Assembly: GCF_000967265.1 (NCBI RefSeq)
Contig: NZ_KQ033885.1
Coordinates: forward strand, 1,345,538-1,409,537
From: Bifidobacterium mellis
GTDB lineage: Bacteria; Actinomycetota; Actinomycetes; Actinomycetales; Bifidobacteriaceae
DNA length: 64,000 nucleotides
Direction: 5' to 3'
Positions within the stretch are counted from its first letter, which is position 1. Every line of letters begins with the position of its first letter. Made by a program: the position numbers and the translations under genes. The notes under the pieces are model-generated. The model made no database searches, was not told where the DNA came from, and saw only the letters and a program-made list of their open reading frames with translations. This document shows positions 9,173 to 18,068 of this stretch, piece by piece.

Positions 9173-9209
9173 TTTCAAATTTCTATTTCTACGCCTATAC
9201 TGGGGTATA
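9173..9209 (+). promoter_or_regulatory. Predicted promoter and inverted-repeat operator of the fucose operon
   Basis: A -35-like TTTCAA (9173-9178), a 17-base spacer and a -10-like TATACT (9196-9201) point toward the dehydratase gene. The -10 overlaps an inverted repeat TATAC-TGGG-GTATA (9196-9209), a sensible place for a repressor to bind. Upstream (9155-9190) the DNA is very AT-rich with repeated ATTTCTA units. Assignment to the LacI protein is inference; the repeat lacks the classic central CG of many LacI operators. Confidence 0.4.
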
Positions 9210-9237
9210 CGTTCACAAGATTGGCAAAGGAGCCACG

Positions 9238-10521
9238 ATGAGTACTATCACTGCGGTGAAAACGTATGACTTTCGTTTTCCCACTTCTCTGACCCTCTCA
9301 GGGTCGGATGCCATGAACAAAGACCCAGACTATTCGGCTGCCTATGTGGAAATACACACCTCGGCTGACGACGGCATCAAAGGTTGTGGTCTGGTCTTCA
9401 CCATCGGACGAGGCAACGATGTTGTTTGCAGAGCCATAGATTCCATAGGAGAGACTCTGCGTGGCCTAGAGGTTGAACGTCTGCTGGACAGCATGGGTCT
9501 GGCCTGGGACCTATTGGTCCATGACTCACAGCTGCGCTGGCTGGGGCCCGAAAAGGGAGTAGAGCACATGGCCATTGGCGCACTGCTGAGCGCCCTTTGG
9601 GACATGAAAGCCAAAAGGGCGAGAAAACCCTTGTGGTTGCTGCTGGCTGAAATGGATCCTGAGGATCTTGTCAGCACATTGGACTTTCGATATCTGTCTG
9701 ACGCCCTGCGCCCCGAGGAGGCCATAGACATCCTCAAGGATGGGCAATCCGGCAAGCAGGAGCGCATCGAGGACATTCGCCAGCACGGGTACCCCGGTTA
9801 TTCGACAGCACCAGGCTGGCTTGGCTATAGCGACGAAAAAATGGTGGAGATCGCTAAACGGGAGACGCAGGAAAAGGGCTTTAAGCAGATCAAGCTCAAG
9901 GTAGGCCAGAACCTCGATGATGACATACGCCGCCTGGGACTGGCCAGGGATGCCATCGGTCCCGACGTCCGCCTGGCCGTCGACGCTAATCAGGTCTGGG
10001 ATGTCCCGCAAGCCATTGATTGGATCAACCATTTCCATGACTTCGACCTGGCATGGGTCGAAGAGCCCACCAGCCCCGACGACATCATCGGCCACGCAAC
10101 CATTGCCAGGGCCATCAATCCCATCCCCGTGGCAACCGGCGAACAGATGCAGAACCGCATCATGTTCAAGCAATTCCTGCAGGCTAACGCCTTCGGCATC
10201 ATGCAGATCGACGCCACCAGAGTGGCAGGCCCCCAGGAGATAGTTCTGGAATACCTGCTGGCTCGCAAGTTCCACAAGATAGTCTGCCCCCACGCCGGCG
10301 GGGTCGGATTGTGCGAGATGGTCTGCCACTTCGCCATGTTCGACTACGCAGCCGTCTCCTGCACCACACAGGGCCGAATGATCGAATACGTAGACAACCA
10401 GCACGAATATTTCGTGAACCCCGTGCGTATCAGCCAAGGCATGTATCAGGCACCGACCGCTCCCGGCAATGGGGCTGAAATGACCGTGGAGACTGCACAG
10501 CGCTACCTCCATCAGAAGTGA
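9238..10521 (+). CDS. L-fuconate dehydratase (enolase superfamily)
   Basis: A 427-residue mandelate-racemase-subgroup enzyme that dehydrates L-fuconate to 2-keto-3-deoxy-L-fuconate. The KxK acid/base motif is at residues 219-221, the metal ligands are D249 (VDANQ), E275 (WVEEP) and E302 (GEQ), and the catalytic His is in CPHAGGVG near 352. This residue spacing is almost the same as in characterised fuconate dehydratases, as is the N-terminal AVKTYDFRFPTSLTLSGSDA. The start has AAAGGAG seven bases before the ATG. First gene of the catabolic operon, divergent from the LacI gene. Confidence 0.92.
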   Translation: MSTITAVKTYDFRFPTSLTLSGSDAMNKDPDYSAAYVEIHTSADDGIKGCGLVFTIGRGNDVVCRAIDSIGETLRGLEVERLLDSMGLAWDLLVHDSQLRWLGPEKGVEHMAIGALLSALWDMKAKRARKPLWLLLAEMDPEDLVSTLDFRYLSDALRPEEAIDILKDGQSGKQERIEDIRQHGYPGYSTAPGWLGYSDEKMVEIAKRETQEKGFKQIKLKVGQNLDDDIRRLGLARDAIGPDVRLAVDANQVWDVPQAIDWINHFHDFDLAWVEEPTSPDDIIGHATIARAINPIPVATGEQMQNRIMFKQFLQANAFGIMQIDATRVAGPQEIVLEYLLARKFHKIVCPHAGGVGLCEMVCHFAMFDYAAVSCTTQGRMIEYVDNQHEYFVNPVRISQGMYQAPTAPGNGAEMTVETAQRYLHQK

Positions 10522-10602
10522 CCTCGGGCCACCTCAATCAAAATCCGGTCCAATCACTGGACCTCTAACAAATCATCCATCCATATAGACAAAGGAGTTC
10601 TC

Positions 10603-11394
10603 ATGGATTTGCATCTCAAGAACAAGGTATTCATCATCACCGGTGGCTTCAAGGGCATCGGCAGGGGCATAACCCTACAACTGGCCCAGGAGGGCGCCAT
10701 AACCGCAGTCATAGACCGTGACGAGTCAGCCAGGGACCAGTTCTGCAAAGACATCGAGGCCTATACCGATACCTACCGGACCTTCATTTTGGATCTGAAT
10801 GACACCGACGGCATAGCCCCCATTGTGGAGCAGGTACACAAGGAATTCGGCCATATCGATGGCATAGTCAACAACGCTGGAGTCAACGACAACAAAGCTT
10901 TGGAAACCACTGACTGGCGGGAGTTCGAGCGTTCCGTACACGGCAATCTCACCCACTACTACGAGCTCATGCATGCCTCTTGTGCCTACCTCAAGGAAAG
11001 CCACGGATCCGTCATCAACATCACCTCCAAAACCGCCGTGACCGGTCAGGGCAAGACCAGCGCCTACGCGGCAGCCAAGGGCGGAGTTCTGGGCCTGACC
11101 AGAGAATGGGCTGCGGCCTTGGTGCACGATGACGTACGAGTGAACGCCATCGTGGTCTCGGAATGCTGGACCCCGCTCTATGCCGACTGGATCAAGACCT
11201 TTGGCGATGAAAAGGCCCAGCAGGCCCGTCTCTCAGTCATCACAGACAAGATTCCTCTGGAACATCGCATGACCACACCCGAGGAGATCGGGAACACCGC
11301 CACCTTCCTGCTCTCTGATCGCGCATCACACACCACCGGCCAATGGGTGTTCGTCGATGGCGGATACGTCCACCTGGACCGGGCACTGAATTGA
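10603..11394 (+). CDS. Short-chain dehydrogenase, probable L-fucose dehydrogenase
   Basis: A 263-residue SDR. The nucleotide motif TGGFKGIGRG is at residues 14-23, NNAGV is near 90, the catalytic Ser is in NITSKTAVTG, and the YxxxK pair is in SAYAAAKGG. In the cluster it should oxidise L-fucose to L-fuconolactone with NAD(P)+; an alternative is 2-keto-3-deoxy-L-fuconate oxidation, as in some other fucose pathways. The presence of a DapA-like aldolase downstream favours the first. An AAAGGAG ribosome site precedes the ATG. It is followed by the permease with only 8 bases between. Confidence 0.85.
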   Translation: MDLHLKNKVFIITGGFKGIGRGITLQLAQEGAITAVIDRDESARDQFCKDIEAYTDTYRTFILDLNDTDGIAPIVEQVHKEFGHIDGIVNNAGVNDNKALETTDWREFERSVHGNLTHYYELMHASCAYLKESHGSVINITSKTAVTGQGKTSAYAAAKGGVLGLTREWAAALVHDDVRVNAIVVSECWTPLYADWIKTFGDEKAQQARLSVITDKIPLEHRMTTPEEIGNTATFLLSDRASHTTGQWVFVDGGYVHLDRALN

Positions 11395-11402
11395 GCTCTG
11401 CC

Positions 11403-12671
11403 ATGGAAAATACAAATACACGAAACAAGGGCGGGTCCAAGGCCACTGTCGCCATAACCCTGGTCATCGGACTCTTCTTCATCTGGGGATTGACCATGAA
11501 TCTGGTCAACGCCCTCAACAGCCCATTCAGCAACTACATGGAGCTGAACAGCACCCAGGCATCGCTGCTGCAGGTGGCCTACTACGGAGCCTACTTCGTC
11601 ATGGCCATCCCAGCAGGAATCATCTCCAAGCGCTTCGGCTACAAGGGCGGGGTCATTTCCGGACTGATACTGTTCGCGGTTGGAGCATTCATCGTGGTAC
11701 CAGCCACAAATATGGCCAGCTACGGACTCTTCTTATTCGCCATGTTCGTGGTAGCGCTGGGAGCCTCCTCGCTGGAGACCAACTGCAACCCTTATGTCAC
11801 CAAGCTGGGCGACGAAAAAGGCGAATCCTTCAGACTCAATCTGGCACAGAGCTTCAACGGCGTCGGCAACGTGGTAGGGCCTCTGATTTTGGGCAGAGTC
11901 CTGTCCAAAACCCTGACCCCAAAAGAGCCGGGCTTTGAGCAAGCCAAGGTCAAGTTCCTGTCAGATACCAGAATGATCTATATCGTCATCGGCATCGTCC
12001 TTCTGCTGGTGTTAGCTGTCTTCATCGTCTTCAAACTGCCAACACCGCCCGGCGATGACGAGCAGGAGGGGGAAACTGGCACCGGTTCCGGCACCTCAAG
12101 TCTGTTGAAACGCCCTTACTTCGTACTGGGCGTGATTGCCGAGTTCATTTTTATCGGCTTGCAGGTGGCAGGCATGGCCATGTTCTCCGCTTATGCCCTC
12201 AAACACTGGGGCGCCGGCATCACCGCCGGTCTGGCTGCCACACTGTTGGCCTTGCTGTCGCTACTGTTCACCCTTGGGCGGTTCCTGACCACTCCGTTAA
12301 TGACCAAATTCGATGCCGGCAAGATACTGGGCATCTACATGTGCATCACAGCCGTGCTGATGGTTCTGGTATTCCTAGGTCTGGGACGGTTCTCGGTCAT
12401 TTGCTTCCTGGTTGCCTATCTGTTCATATCAATCGGATACCCCACCATCTTCTCGCTGACGCTCAAGGGCATCAGGGGCAACGATGCCAAGACCGGCTCT
12501 TCGGCGCTGGTCATGAGTATCGTCGGAGCAGCCCTGATCCCGCTGCTGCTGGGTGCCATTCAGGATGCCATGGGCATCGAAATCGCCATGCTGGTGACCG
12601 TGCCCGGATTCCTCTACATTGCCTGGTATGCCTTCCGTGGGTGCCGCATAGGTCTTAAGCAGGGAGCCTGA
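11403..12671 (+). CDS. fucP: MFS sugar permease, FucP-like L-fucose:proton symporter
   Basis: A 422-residue integral membrane protein with about twelve hydrophobic segments. It opens with FFIWGLTMNLVNALN and has ETNCNPYVTKLG in the middle of the N-half, both typical of the FucP/glucose-galactose permease family of MFS transporters. The ATG at 11403 is preferred; the same frame is open further upstream but there overlaps the SDR gene. No strong ribosome site is seen, so translation may be coupled to the SDR stop at 11394. It would import the sugar used by its neighbours. It starts eight bases after the SDR and abuts the lactonase gene. Confidence 0.9.
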   Translation: MENTNTRNKGGSKATVAITLVIGLFFIWGLTMNLVNALNSPFSNYMELNSTQASLLQVAYYGAYFVMAIPAGIISKRFGYKGGVISGLILFAVGAFIVVPATNMASYGLFLFAMFVVALGASSLETNCNPYVTKLGDEKGESFRLNLAQSFNGVGNVVGPLILGRVLSKTLTPKEPGFEQAKVKFLSDTRMIYIVIGIVLLLVLAVFIVFKLPTPPGDDEQEGETGTGSGTSSLLKRPYFVLGVIAEFIFIGLQVAGMAMFSAYALKHWGAGITAGLAATLLALLSLLFTLGRFLTTPLMTKFDAGKILGIYMCITAVLMVLVFLGLGRFSVICFLVAYLFISIGYPTIFSLTLKGIRGNDAKTGSSALVMSIVGAALIPLLLGAIQDAMGIEIAMLVTVPGFLYIAWYAFRGCRIGLKQGA

Positions 12672-12672
12672 C

Positions 12673-13470
12673 ATGACACGACAACTACAGGTCATCGATG
12701 CTCACTTCCATATGTGGAATCTTGAGCGGCAGCATCTGCCATGGCTGGACGGAATGCCCTCACTGGACCGAAGCTTTCCCCTTCATGAGCTCGAAAACGA
12801 GTACGAGCAGCTGGGAGCGGAATTTCTGGGCGGAGTCTATGTGGAAGTAGACTCGGATGACCCCCTGTTAGAGGACCGCTTGGTCTATGAGAACAATGAC
12901 CCCAAAATCCTTGCCCGAATGCTCCGAGCCCAGGTAGGGCCCTATATGAGAGTGCCCATCAACGCTACGGGCATCAGAGAGCCACTGCATACTGACTCTG
13001 CCCCTCGCGGCCGTTGCATGGAACCCTCCTTCATCGCTGGGCTCCGCGCCATGGCTGATAAGGGCCTGCCCTTTGAGCTATGCAACCGGGGGGCAGAACT
13101 GCCGGACATGGCTCAGGCTTTCTCTCAGGTTCCTTCCCTGACTGTCATCATGGACCATCTGGGCAACATGCCCGACTTGTCGCCGGCCTCCAGAAAGGCC
13201 ATGCAGGCCATGGCGGCCCTGCCGCACTGTTATATCAAGGTGTCAGGCGACTTGCCGGTCGATCGCGACATCGTCGCCTTCGTCAGGGACACATTTCCCC
13301 CGGATAGGATCCTCTATGCCTCCAACTGGCCGGTCGTCACCGTGCACTCCTCACTCAGGGAACACTGGCAACTGATGCTGGACATCTTTGGCCCTGATGA
13401 GGACTTCTTCAAGCACAATGCCATGAGGGCCTATGGGATCCATGCCGATATGCTTACTGTGGAAGGGTGA
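12673..13470 (+). CDS. Amidohydrolase-family L-fuconolactone hydrolase
   Basis: A 265-residue amidohydrolase_2 (PLL/lactonase branch of COG3618). The HxH metal motif is in IDAHFHMW (residues 8-15), the later His is in MDHLGNMP, and the closing Asn-Trp-Pro strand is in LYASNWPV. It would open L-fuconolactone to L-fuconate between the dehydrogenase and dehydratase steps. The ATG is one base after the permease stop, and the gene overlaps the aldolase region by a few bases, so the operon is tightly coupled. Confidence 0.88.
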   Translation: MTRQLQVIDAHFHMWNLERQHLPWLDGMPSLDRSFPLHELENEYEQLGAEFLGGVYVEVDSDDPLLEDRLVYENNDPKILARMLRAQVGPYMRVPINATGIREPLHTDSAPRGRCMEPSFIAGLRAMADKGLPFELCNRGAELPDMAQAFSQVPSLTVIMDHLGNMPDLSPASRKAMQAMAALPHCYIKVSGDLPVDRDIVAFVRDTFPPDRILYASNWPVVTVHSSLREHWQLMLDIFGPDEDFFKHNAMRAYGIHADMLTVEG

Positions 13471-13472
13471 AC

Positions 13473-14372
13473 ATGAGCACATCATCAGCTAAATTCGAGG
13501 GAATATTCTGCCCGTCGATTACCATCAGCGACGATCAAGGAGTCATCGACACCGACCTGTGGGGACGACATCTGGACCATCTGATCCAGGCTGGCATTAA
13601 TGGAGTGCTTCTGTTCGGAAGCATCGGCGAGTTCTATGCCTATGATCTCCAAGAGAAGCGCTCAGCCCTGCAATTTGCCGTCGACCATATACGGGGGCGC
13701 ATGAAGTTATTCGTCGGAGTAGGCGACACTGACATGGACCGGGTTATGGATCTGACCAAGTTTGCCGGACAAATCGGCGCCGATGCCGTAGTGGCTGTCA
13801 GTCCCTATTATTTCGGTCCTTCGGAACCGACCGCTTACCGATATTTCACCAGCATCGCCCAGGCCTCGGCTGTACCGGTGATCCTCTACAACTTCCCTGC
13901 TCGTACAGGTAACGACTGCTCACCGGAGTTGGTCGCGAGACTGGCTCAGGAATGTACAAACATCGTTGGCATCAAAGACACGGTGGACACAATCAGCCAC
14001 ACACGTCGGGTCGTATCAGCAGTCAGACGTGTCAGCCCTGAGTTCTCGGTGTTCTCTGGATTCGACGAATACTATATGGTCAACCGCATTTGCGGAGGTA
14101 ACGGTGTTTTATCGGGCCTGACCAACGTGGAGCCGGAAACCTTCGTTGCCATGCATCGGGCCTATCAAGAGGGCGATTACCGGACTGCGCTAGACAAGGC
14201 CCGACGCATCAACCACTTGATGGCAATTTACGACACTGCGGATTTGTTCGTATCGGCCATCAAGGGAGCCGTGCGACTGCAGGGTCTGCCCATCAGCACA
14301 CGCATCCGCGAACCTGCCATGCAGATTGATGATGACCAGATGAAACAGATCGGAACCATACTGCGTAGTTGA
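13473..14372 (+). CDS. DapA-family aldolase, probable 2-keto-3-deoxy-L-fuconate aldolase
   Basis: A 299-residue class-I (Schiff-base) lyase of the dihydrodipicolinate synthase/N-acetylneuraminate lyase family. The GSIGEFYAY motif is at 49-57, Tyr139 is in VILYNFPARTG and the Schiff-base Lys168 is in IVGIKDT. In this cluster it should cleave 2-keto-3-deoxy-L-fuconate to pyruvate and L-lactaldehyde. The ATG at 13473 has GGAAGGG at a good distance; GTG 13467 is an alternative that overlaps the upstream stop. No lactaldehyde reductase is in the window, so the last step to 1,2-propanediol must be encoded elsewhere. Confidence 0.88.
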   Translation: MSTSSAKFEGIFCPSITISDDQGVIDTDLWGRHLDHLIQAGINGVLLFGSIGEFYAYDLQEKRSALQFAVDHIRGRMKLFVGVGDTDMDRVMDLTKFAGQIGADAVVAVSPYYFGPSEPTAYRYFTSIAQASAVPVILYNFPARTGNDCSPELVARLAQECTNIVGIKDTVDTISHTRRVVSAVRRVSPEFSVFSGFDEYYMVNRICGGNGVLSGLTNVEPETFVAMHRAYQEGDYRTALDKARRINHLMAIYDTADLFVSAIKGAVRLQGLPISTRIREPAMQIDDDQMKQIGTILRS

Positions 14373-14390
14373 GCTTTCGTCTCTTCATTG

Positions 14391-14434
14391 AACCGGGCTT
14401 AAGGAAGGGAACCCGCCCTTCCTCAGGCCCGGTT
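14391..14434. terminator. Bidirectional terminator between the fucose operon and luxS
   Basis: AACCGGGC and AAGGAAGGG pair with CCCTTCCT and GCCCGGTT around a short loop, giving a long two-part hairpin. It is followed on the plus side by GTTTGTCTG. It lies between two convergent genes, 19 bases after the aldolase stop. Confidence 0.8.
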
Positions 14435-14450
14435 GTTTGTCTGTCAGCGT

Positions 14451-14933
14451 TCAGACCAGCTTGCGCTCGTAAGGATCGGAGCTGATGCCGGCAGCGACGA
14501 TGTCACGGCTCCACTGCTTGGCCGAGAAGAGCGAATGGTCGCGGTAGTTGCCGCACGAGGTGATCTCGGTGCCGGGTACGTCGTCCCAGGTGGCCTTTTC
14601 GGCGATGAACTCCAGCGACTCCTTCAGTGCCTTGGCCACATCCTCGGTTGAATGACGGCCCCAGGCGAGCAGGTGGAAGCCCGTCCGGCAACCGAAGGGA
14701 GAGCAGTCGATGTAGCCGGGGATGCGCTCGCGCAGGAGCACGGCGATGGTGTGCTCGATGGTGTGCAGGCCTGCAGTTGGGATGGCGTTCTGGTTGGGCT
14801 GGACCAAGCGCAGATCATAGTTGGAGATGATGTCTCCCTGGGGGCCCTTCTCCTCGTCGATCAGACGAACGTAGGGCGCCTTGACCTTGGTGTGATCCAG
14901 CTGGAAGCTCTCCACAATAGGTTTGTCAGCCAT
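14451..14933 (-). CDS. luxS: S-ribosylhomocysteine lyase
   Basis: A 160-residue LuxS. It converts S-ribosylhomocysteine to homocysteine and DPD, the precursor of autoinducer-2, in the activated methyl cycle. The metal motif HTIEH is at residues 57-61, the catalytic Cys82 is in SPFGCRTGF and the third metal ligand Cys127 is in TSCGNY. The length is normal. AAAGGAA lies seven bases before the ATG. It stands alone here; the methionine-cycle partner genes (pfs, metE/H) are not adjacent. Confidence 0.97.
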   Translation of the reverse strand: MADKPIVESFQLDHTKVKAPYVRLIDEEKGPQGDIISNYDLRLVQPNQNAIPTAGLHTIEHTIAVLLRERIPGYIDCSPFGCRTGFHLLAWGRHSTEDVAKALKESLEFIAEKATWDDVPGTEITSCGNYRDHSLFSAKQWSRDIVAAGISSDPYERKLV

Positions 14934-15000
14934 TGTTATTTCCTTTCCTGTCGGGCGCCCGGTATGAAAGGCAACCTTGATAAAGTCATGTACATCTCAT

Positions 15001-15016
15001 GGTAGGCCGACCTACC
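15001..15016. repeat. Short inverted repeat at the recQ stop
   Basis: GGTAGG-CCGA-CCTACC forms a 6-base-pair palindrome overlapping the recQ stop codon (15012-15014) and lying about 70 bases upstream of luxS. No T run follows, so it is not a clear terminator; it could be an operator or chance. Confidence 0.3.
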
Positions 15017-17015
15017 TATCAGATCCGGCGGCACCCATGACCACATTCACTGCTTTTCTGGCCGAGAACTCTGAGATGACCCCCATGAACTGGGGCCCAT
15101 ACTGCTCCAGCTTGTGCTGCCCCACTCCGTTGACAGCCAGGAAGGTCGCATCATCGACGGGCCGAAGGCGACACATATCTCGCAGTGCCTTGTCGGAGAA
15201 GACGATGTAGGGAGGCTTGCCGATCTTGCGGGCTATGCTGGTCCGCAGATCGCGCAGCTTCTGGAAAAGTTCCTCATCCTCTGGGCTGGCATCGCTTGCA
15301 CCGGCCTGGTCGAGACCAACATCGTCGACCGTTGAAGAGGATCTGCCGCCGAAGACCTTGCCCGAGGCACATGGTCGTTCCGTCCGCTTGATTTCGTAGT
15401 GAAAGTCCGGACTGACCGTCTGCGCGGCCTTGGGCCCGAAATGGACCATGGGCAGCCGTCCTTCGGTGATATACAGATACCCGTCCGAGGCCATCTGGTT
15501 GAGCACGTCGCGAATCCGCGCCTCTGGAACCTGGGCCAGAGCGCCATAGCTGGGGCACCTATCCAGCCCGCGCCGAAGAAGGTCCTGCGAGCGCGAACCC
15601 CGAAGGATCTGGGCGATCTTGCCGGAGCCGAACCCCTGGTTCACATCATGCACACACCTGCTGATGGCACGGGCCACGTCGCTGACGTCGATGGTCGTGA
15701 AGGTGCTCAGACAGTTGGAACAGTTCTGACAGCCGCCGCTGCCCGTGTCGGGATGCCCGACCGGGACTGATTTGCCCTTGTCGGCCTCGGCAGGCGAAAG
15801 ACCCGCGGCAGCCTGGTCCACCTCCTCGCCGAAGTAACGCAGCATATACTGGTGAAGGCAGCCAGTGGTTCGACAGTAGCCAATCATGACATTGAGCAAA
15901 CGCCGGTGTTCGGCCCTGACGGCTTCAGCCTGCTCGCCAGTCAGTCTGTCGTTGCCGTTGTCCATGTCCAGCAGGCGCCTGCGGGTGACGATGTCGCTCT
16001 CGTTCCATAGCAGGGAGCAACGAGCCGGCTCGCCGTCGCGTCCCGCCCTGCCTGCCTCCTGGTAGTAGGCCTCGATGCTTTCAGGCATGTTGTGATGAAT
16101 GACATAGCGCACATTGGACTTGTCGATGCCCATACCGAAGGCGTTGGTGGCCACGACCACCTGCACCTTGTCGTTGACGAAGTCCCGTTGCGCCTGCTCC
16201 CTGTCCTGGGTATCCATGCCAGCGTGATAGCTGACAGCGCTGACACCGGCCTTGGTCAGATCATCCGCCAGGGCTTCGGTCTCCTTGCGGGTGGCGCAGT
16301 AAACGATACCTGAGTCATCGCCATGCTTCAGGGCGTACCGGACCACCCAGCGATTCTTGTATTTGCTCTCCAGCTTGATCACGTCGAAGAAAAGGTTGGG
16401 CCTGTCGAATCCCGTCACTGCTACGTAAGGATCGTTCAGACCCAGCATGTATGCGATATCGCGCCGGACCTTCTCGGTCGCCGTAGCGGTGAAGGCCGCC
16501 ACCGTGGGCCGGTTAGGCAGGGATCCGATGAAGTCGCCGATGCCCAAGTAGGCAGGGCGGAAGTCCTGACCCCACTGGGATACGCAGTGGGCTTCATCCA
16601 CTGCCAGCAGGGAGATTTTCGTATGCTGGGCGAAATCTCTGAACCTGGGGGCATCCAGCCGCTCGGGGGCCACGTAGAGGATCTTGCTGCGTCCCTGGGC
16701 AGCCTGAGCCAGGGCCAGGGACTGCTCATCCATATCCTGGGTGGAATTGACGAAGGAAGCCGGGATGCCGGCATCCTCCAGCCCGTCCACCTGGTCCTTC
16801 ATCAGGGAGACCAAGGGAGAGATGACGATGGTCAGACCGTCCAGGAGGGTGGCAGGAATCTGATAGCAGATGGACTTGCCGGCCCCGGTCGGCATAACAC
16901 CCAGGCAGTCCCGCCCATTCAGGATGGCCTTGACCAGATCCTCCTGACCCGGGCGAAAGGACTCATATCCGAAATACCGCTTCAGCGCCTGCCCTGCATC
17001 CTGGATGTCCACCAT
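15012..17015 (-). CDS. recQ: ATP-dependent DNA helicase RecQ
   Basis: A 667-residue 3'-5' helicase for recombination and replication-fork repair. The order is complete: Walker A GVMPTGAGKS; the DEAH box in VDEAHCVSQWGQDFR; motif VI QEAGRAGRDGEPA; the RQC zinc-binding cysteines (CRTTGC, then CQNCSNC); and a C-terminal HRDC domain with KPPYIVFSDKALRDM. The window allows a TTG start at 17075, but the ATG at 17015 (MVDIQDAGQALKRYFGY) matches where RecQ proteins begin. It has a ~60-residue linker between RQC and HRDC. Confidence 0.95.
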   Translation of the reverse strand: MVDIQDAGQALKRYFGYESFRPGQEDLVKAILNGRDCLGVMPTGAGKSICYQIPATLLDGLTIVISPLVSLMKDQVDGLEDAGIPASFVNSTQDMDEQSLALAQAAQGRSKILYVAPERLDAPRFRDFAQHTKISLLAVDEAHCVSQWGQDFRPAYLGIGDFIGSLPNRPTVAAFTATATEKVRRDIAYMLGLNDPYVAVTGFDRPNLFFDVIKLESKYKNRWVVRYALKHGDDSGIVYCATRKETEALADDLTKAGVSAVSYHAGMDTQDREQAQRDFVNDKVQVVVATNAFGMGIDKSNVRYVIHHNMPESIEAYYQEAGRAGRDGEPARCSLLWNESDIVTRRRLLDMDNGNDRLTGEQAEAVRAEHRRLLNVMIGYCRTTGCLHQYMLRYFGEEVDQAAAGLSPAEADKGKSVPVGHPDTGSGGCQNCSNCLSTFTTIDVSDVARAISRCVHDVNQGFGSGKIAQILRGSRSQDLLRRGLDRCPSYGALAQVPEARIRDVLNQMASDGYLYITEGRLPMVHFGPKAAQTVSPDFHYEIKRTERPCASGKVFGGRSSSTVDDVGLDQAGASDASPEDEELFQKLRDLRTSIARKIGKPPYIVFSDKALRDMCRLRPVDDATFLAVNGVGQHKLEQYGPQFMGVISEFSARKAVNVVMGAAGSDR

Positions 17016-17105
17016 GATTCCCCAGTCTATTGCCCCGGCAGGAGTCAAGCAGTGGGCGAACGACCATGTGGTCAATTGTCGCCGGAATGCATGGCTATCC
17101 TGGCA

Positions 17106-18068
17106 CTAACCCAGAATGCTGAACCCTTGGATGGCCGATAGCTGCCGACGGCTGGTGAGCCAGTAGCTGAACAGGACGCATATGGCGGAGAAGACCAGGG
17201 TGAAGACCACCTGGGGCCAGAGCACATACACGGTGAAGTATCCCCAGAGGTCCGTATTCATGAAGGGGCTCAAGGTCTTGTACATCCAATGACCGCGCGC
17301 CAGGTTGAGCATCTGAACCGCCGTTTGCGGCCATCCCCAGAAATTCCAACCGGAAATCGAATGCCAGAAACCAACACAGATCAACAGCCCTGCCAGCAGC
17401 AGGCATCTGCCTTTTCGGTCAAGACGGGCGGCCAGGTCACCCAGCACCTGGCCAAGCAGAATGAAGGCTACCTGCACCATAAAGACATGCAGCGCCAGAG
17501 CCAGCCAACGGGACGGTTGCTGGGCATACGACCGGTTAAAGCATGACACACTCCAGGGATCAAGAGTCAGTCTCCAAGGCGAACAGCCCTGTACAAGAAA
17601 CCTTTGGTAACTTTCCGTAAAGGGCATCCATCCGATTTGGCCTAGGCTGCTGATAATCGCGACCACGATCATGAAAGTGCTTGTCGCCAGGGCCATGACC
17701 ACATTGGAGATGATCTGGGTCCATGCGATTGTGGAGCGGGTCACAGCATTGGAGATCAAGGGCCGGAAAGTCGTCAGTGAGCAGACAAAGGCGGTGGCCA
17801 TAAGCACCATCTCGGTGAACAGACCGGTGAATCCAGAACTCAAGGGGATAAACCCCATAACCCCCAGAGCGAGGACGAGGGCCCAAATCAAAAAGACGAT
17901 CAGCCTCGGCATCACCTGTACGCGCAGGGCCATACGGGTCTGCACCGCAGGCAACAGGAAGCGCTTGATTTGAGCCCAGCCTTCAGCAGGTCCGGAACCT
18001 AGGTCGGGGCTGTCTGACCCCGGCTTGGTCTTCGTCCCTACCGTCTCTGCAACTTGCGTGTTACTCAT
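17106..18068 (-). CDS. Membrane component of a GntR-linked ABC transporter
   Basis: A 320-residue protein with about six to seven hydrophobic segments and a hydrophilic N-terminus (first ~45 residues). I do not recognise a specific family. It starts with an ATGA overlap on the ATPase stop (18065-18068), so it is translated together with it. A GntR (YtrA-type), ATPase and permease order is typical of small drug- or cell-envelope-stress-responsive ABC systems. Whether it exports a compound is inference. Confidence 0.75.
   Translation of the reverse strand: MSNTQVAETVGTKTKPGSDSPDLGSGPAEGWAQIKRFLLPAVQTRMALRVQVMPRLIVFLIWALVLALGVMGFIPLSSGFTGLFTEMVLMATAFVCSLTTFRPLISNAVTRSTIAWTQIISNVVMALATSTFMIVVAIISSLGQIGWMPFTESYQRFLVQGCSPWRLTLDPWSVSCFNRSYAQQPSRWLALALHVFMVQVAFILLGQVLGDLAARLDRKGRCLLLAGLLICVGFWHSISGWNFWGWPQTAVQMLNLARGHWMYKTLSPFMNTDLWGYFTVYVLWPQVVFTLVFSAICVLFSYWLTSRRQLSAIQGFSILG

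Noticed and set aside
14934-15011. SAM or SAH riboswitch upstream of luxS
   Set aside because: The leader is under 80 bases, with only a small GC hairpin (GGGCGCCC); no riboswitch core could be matched.
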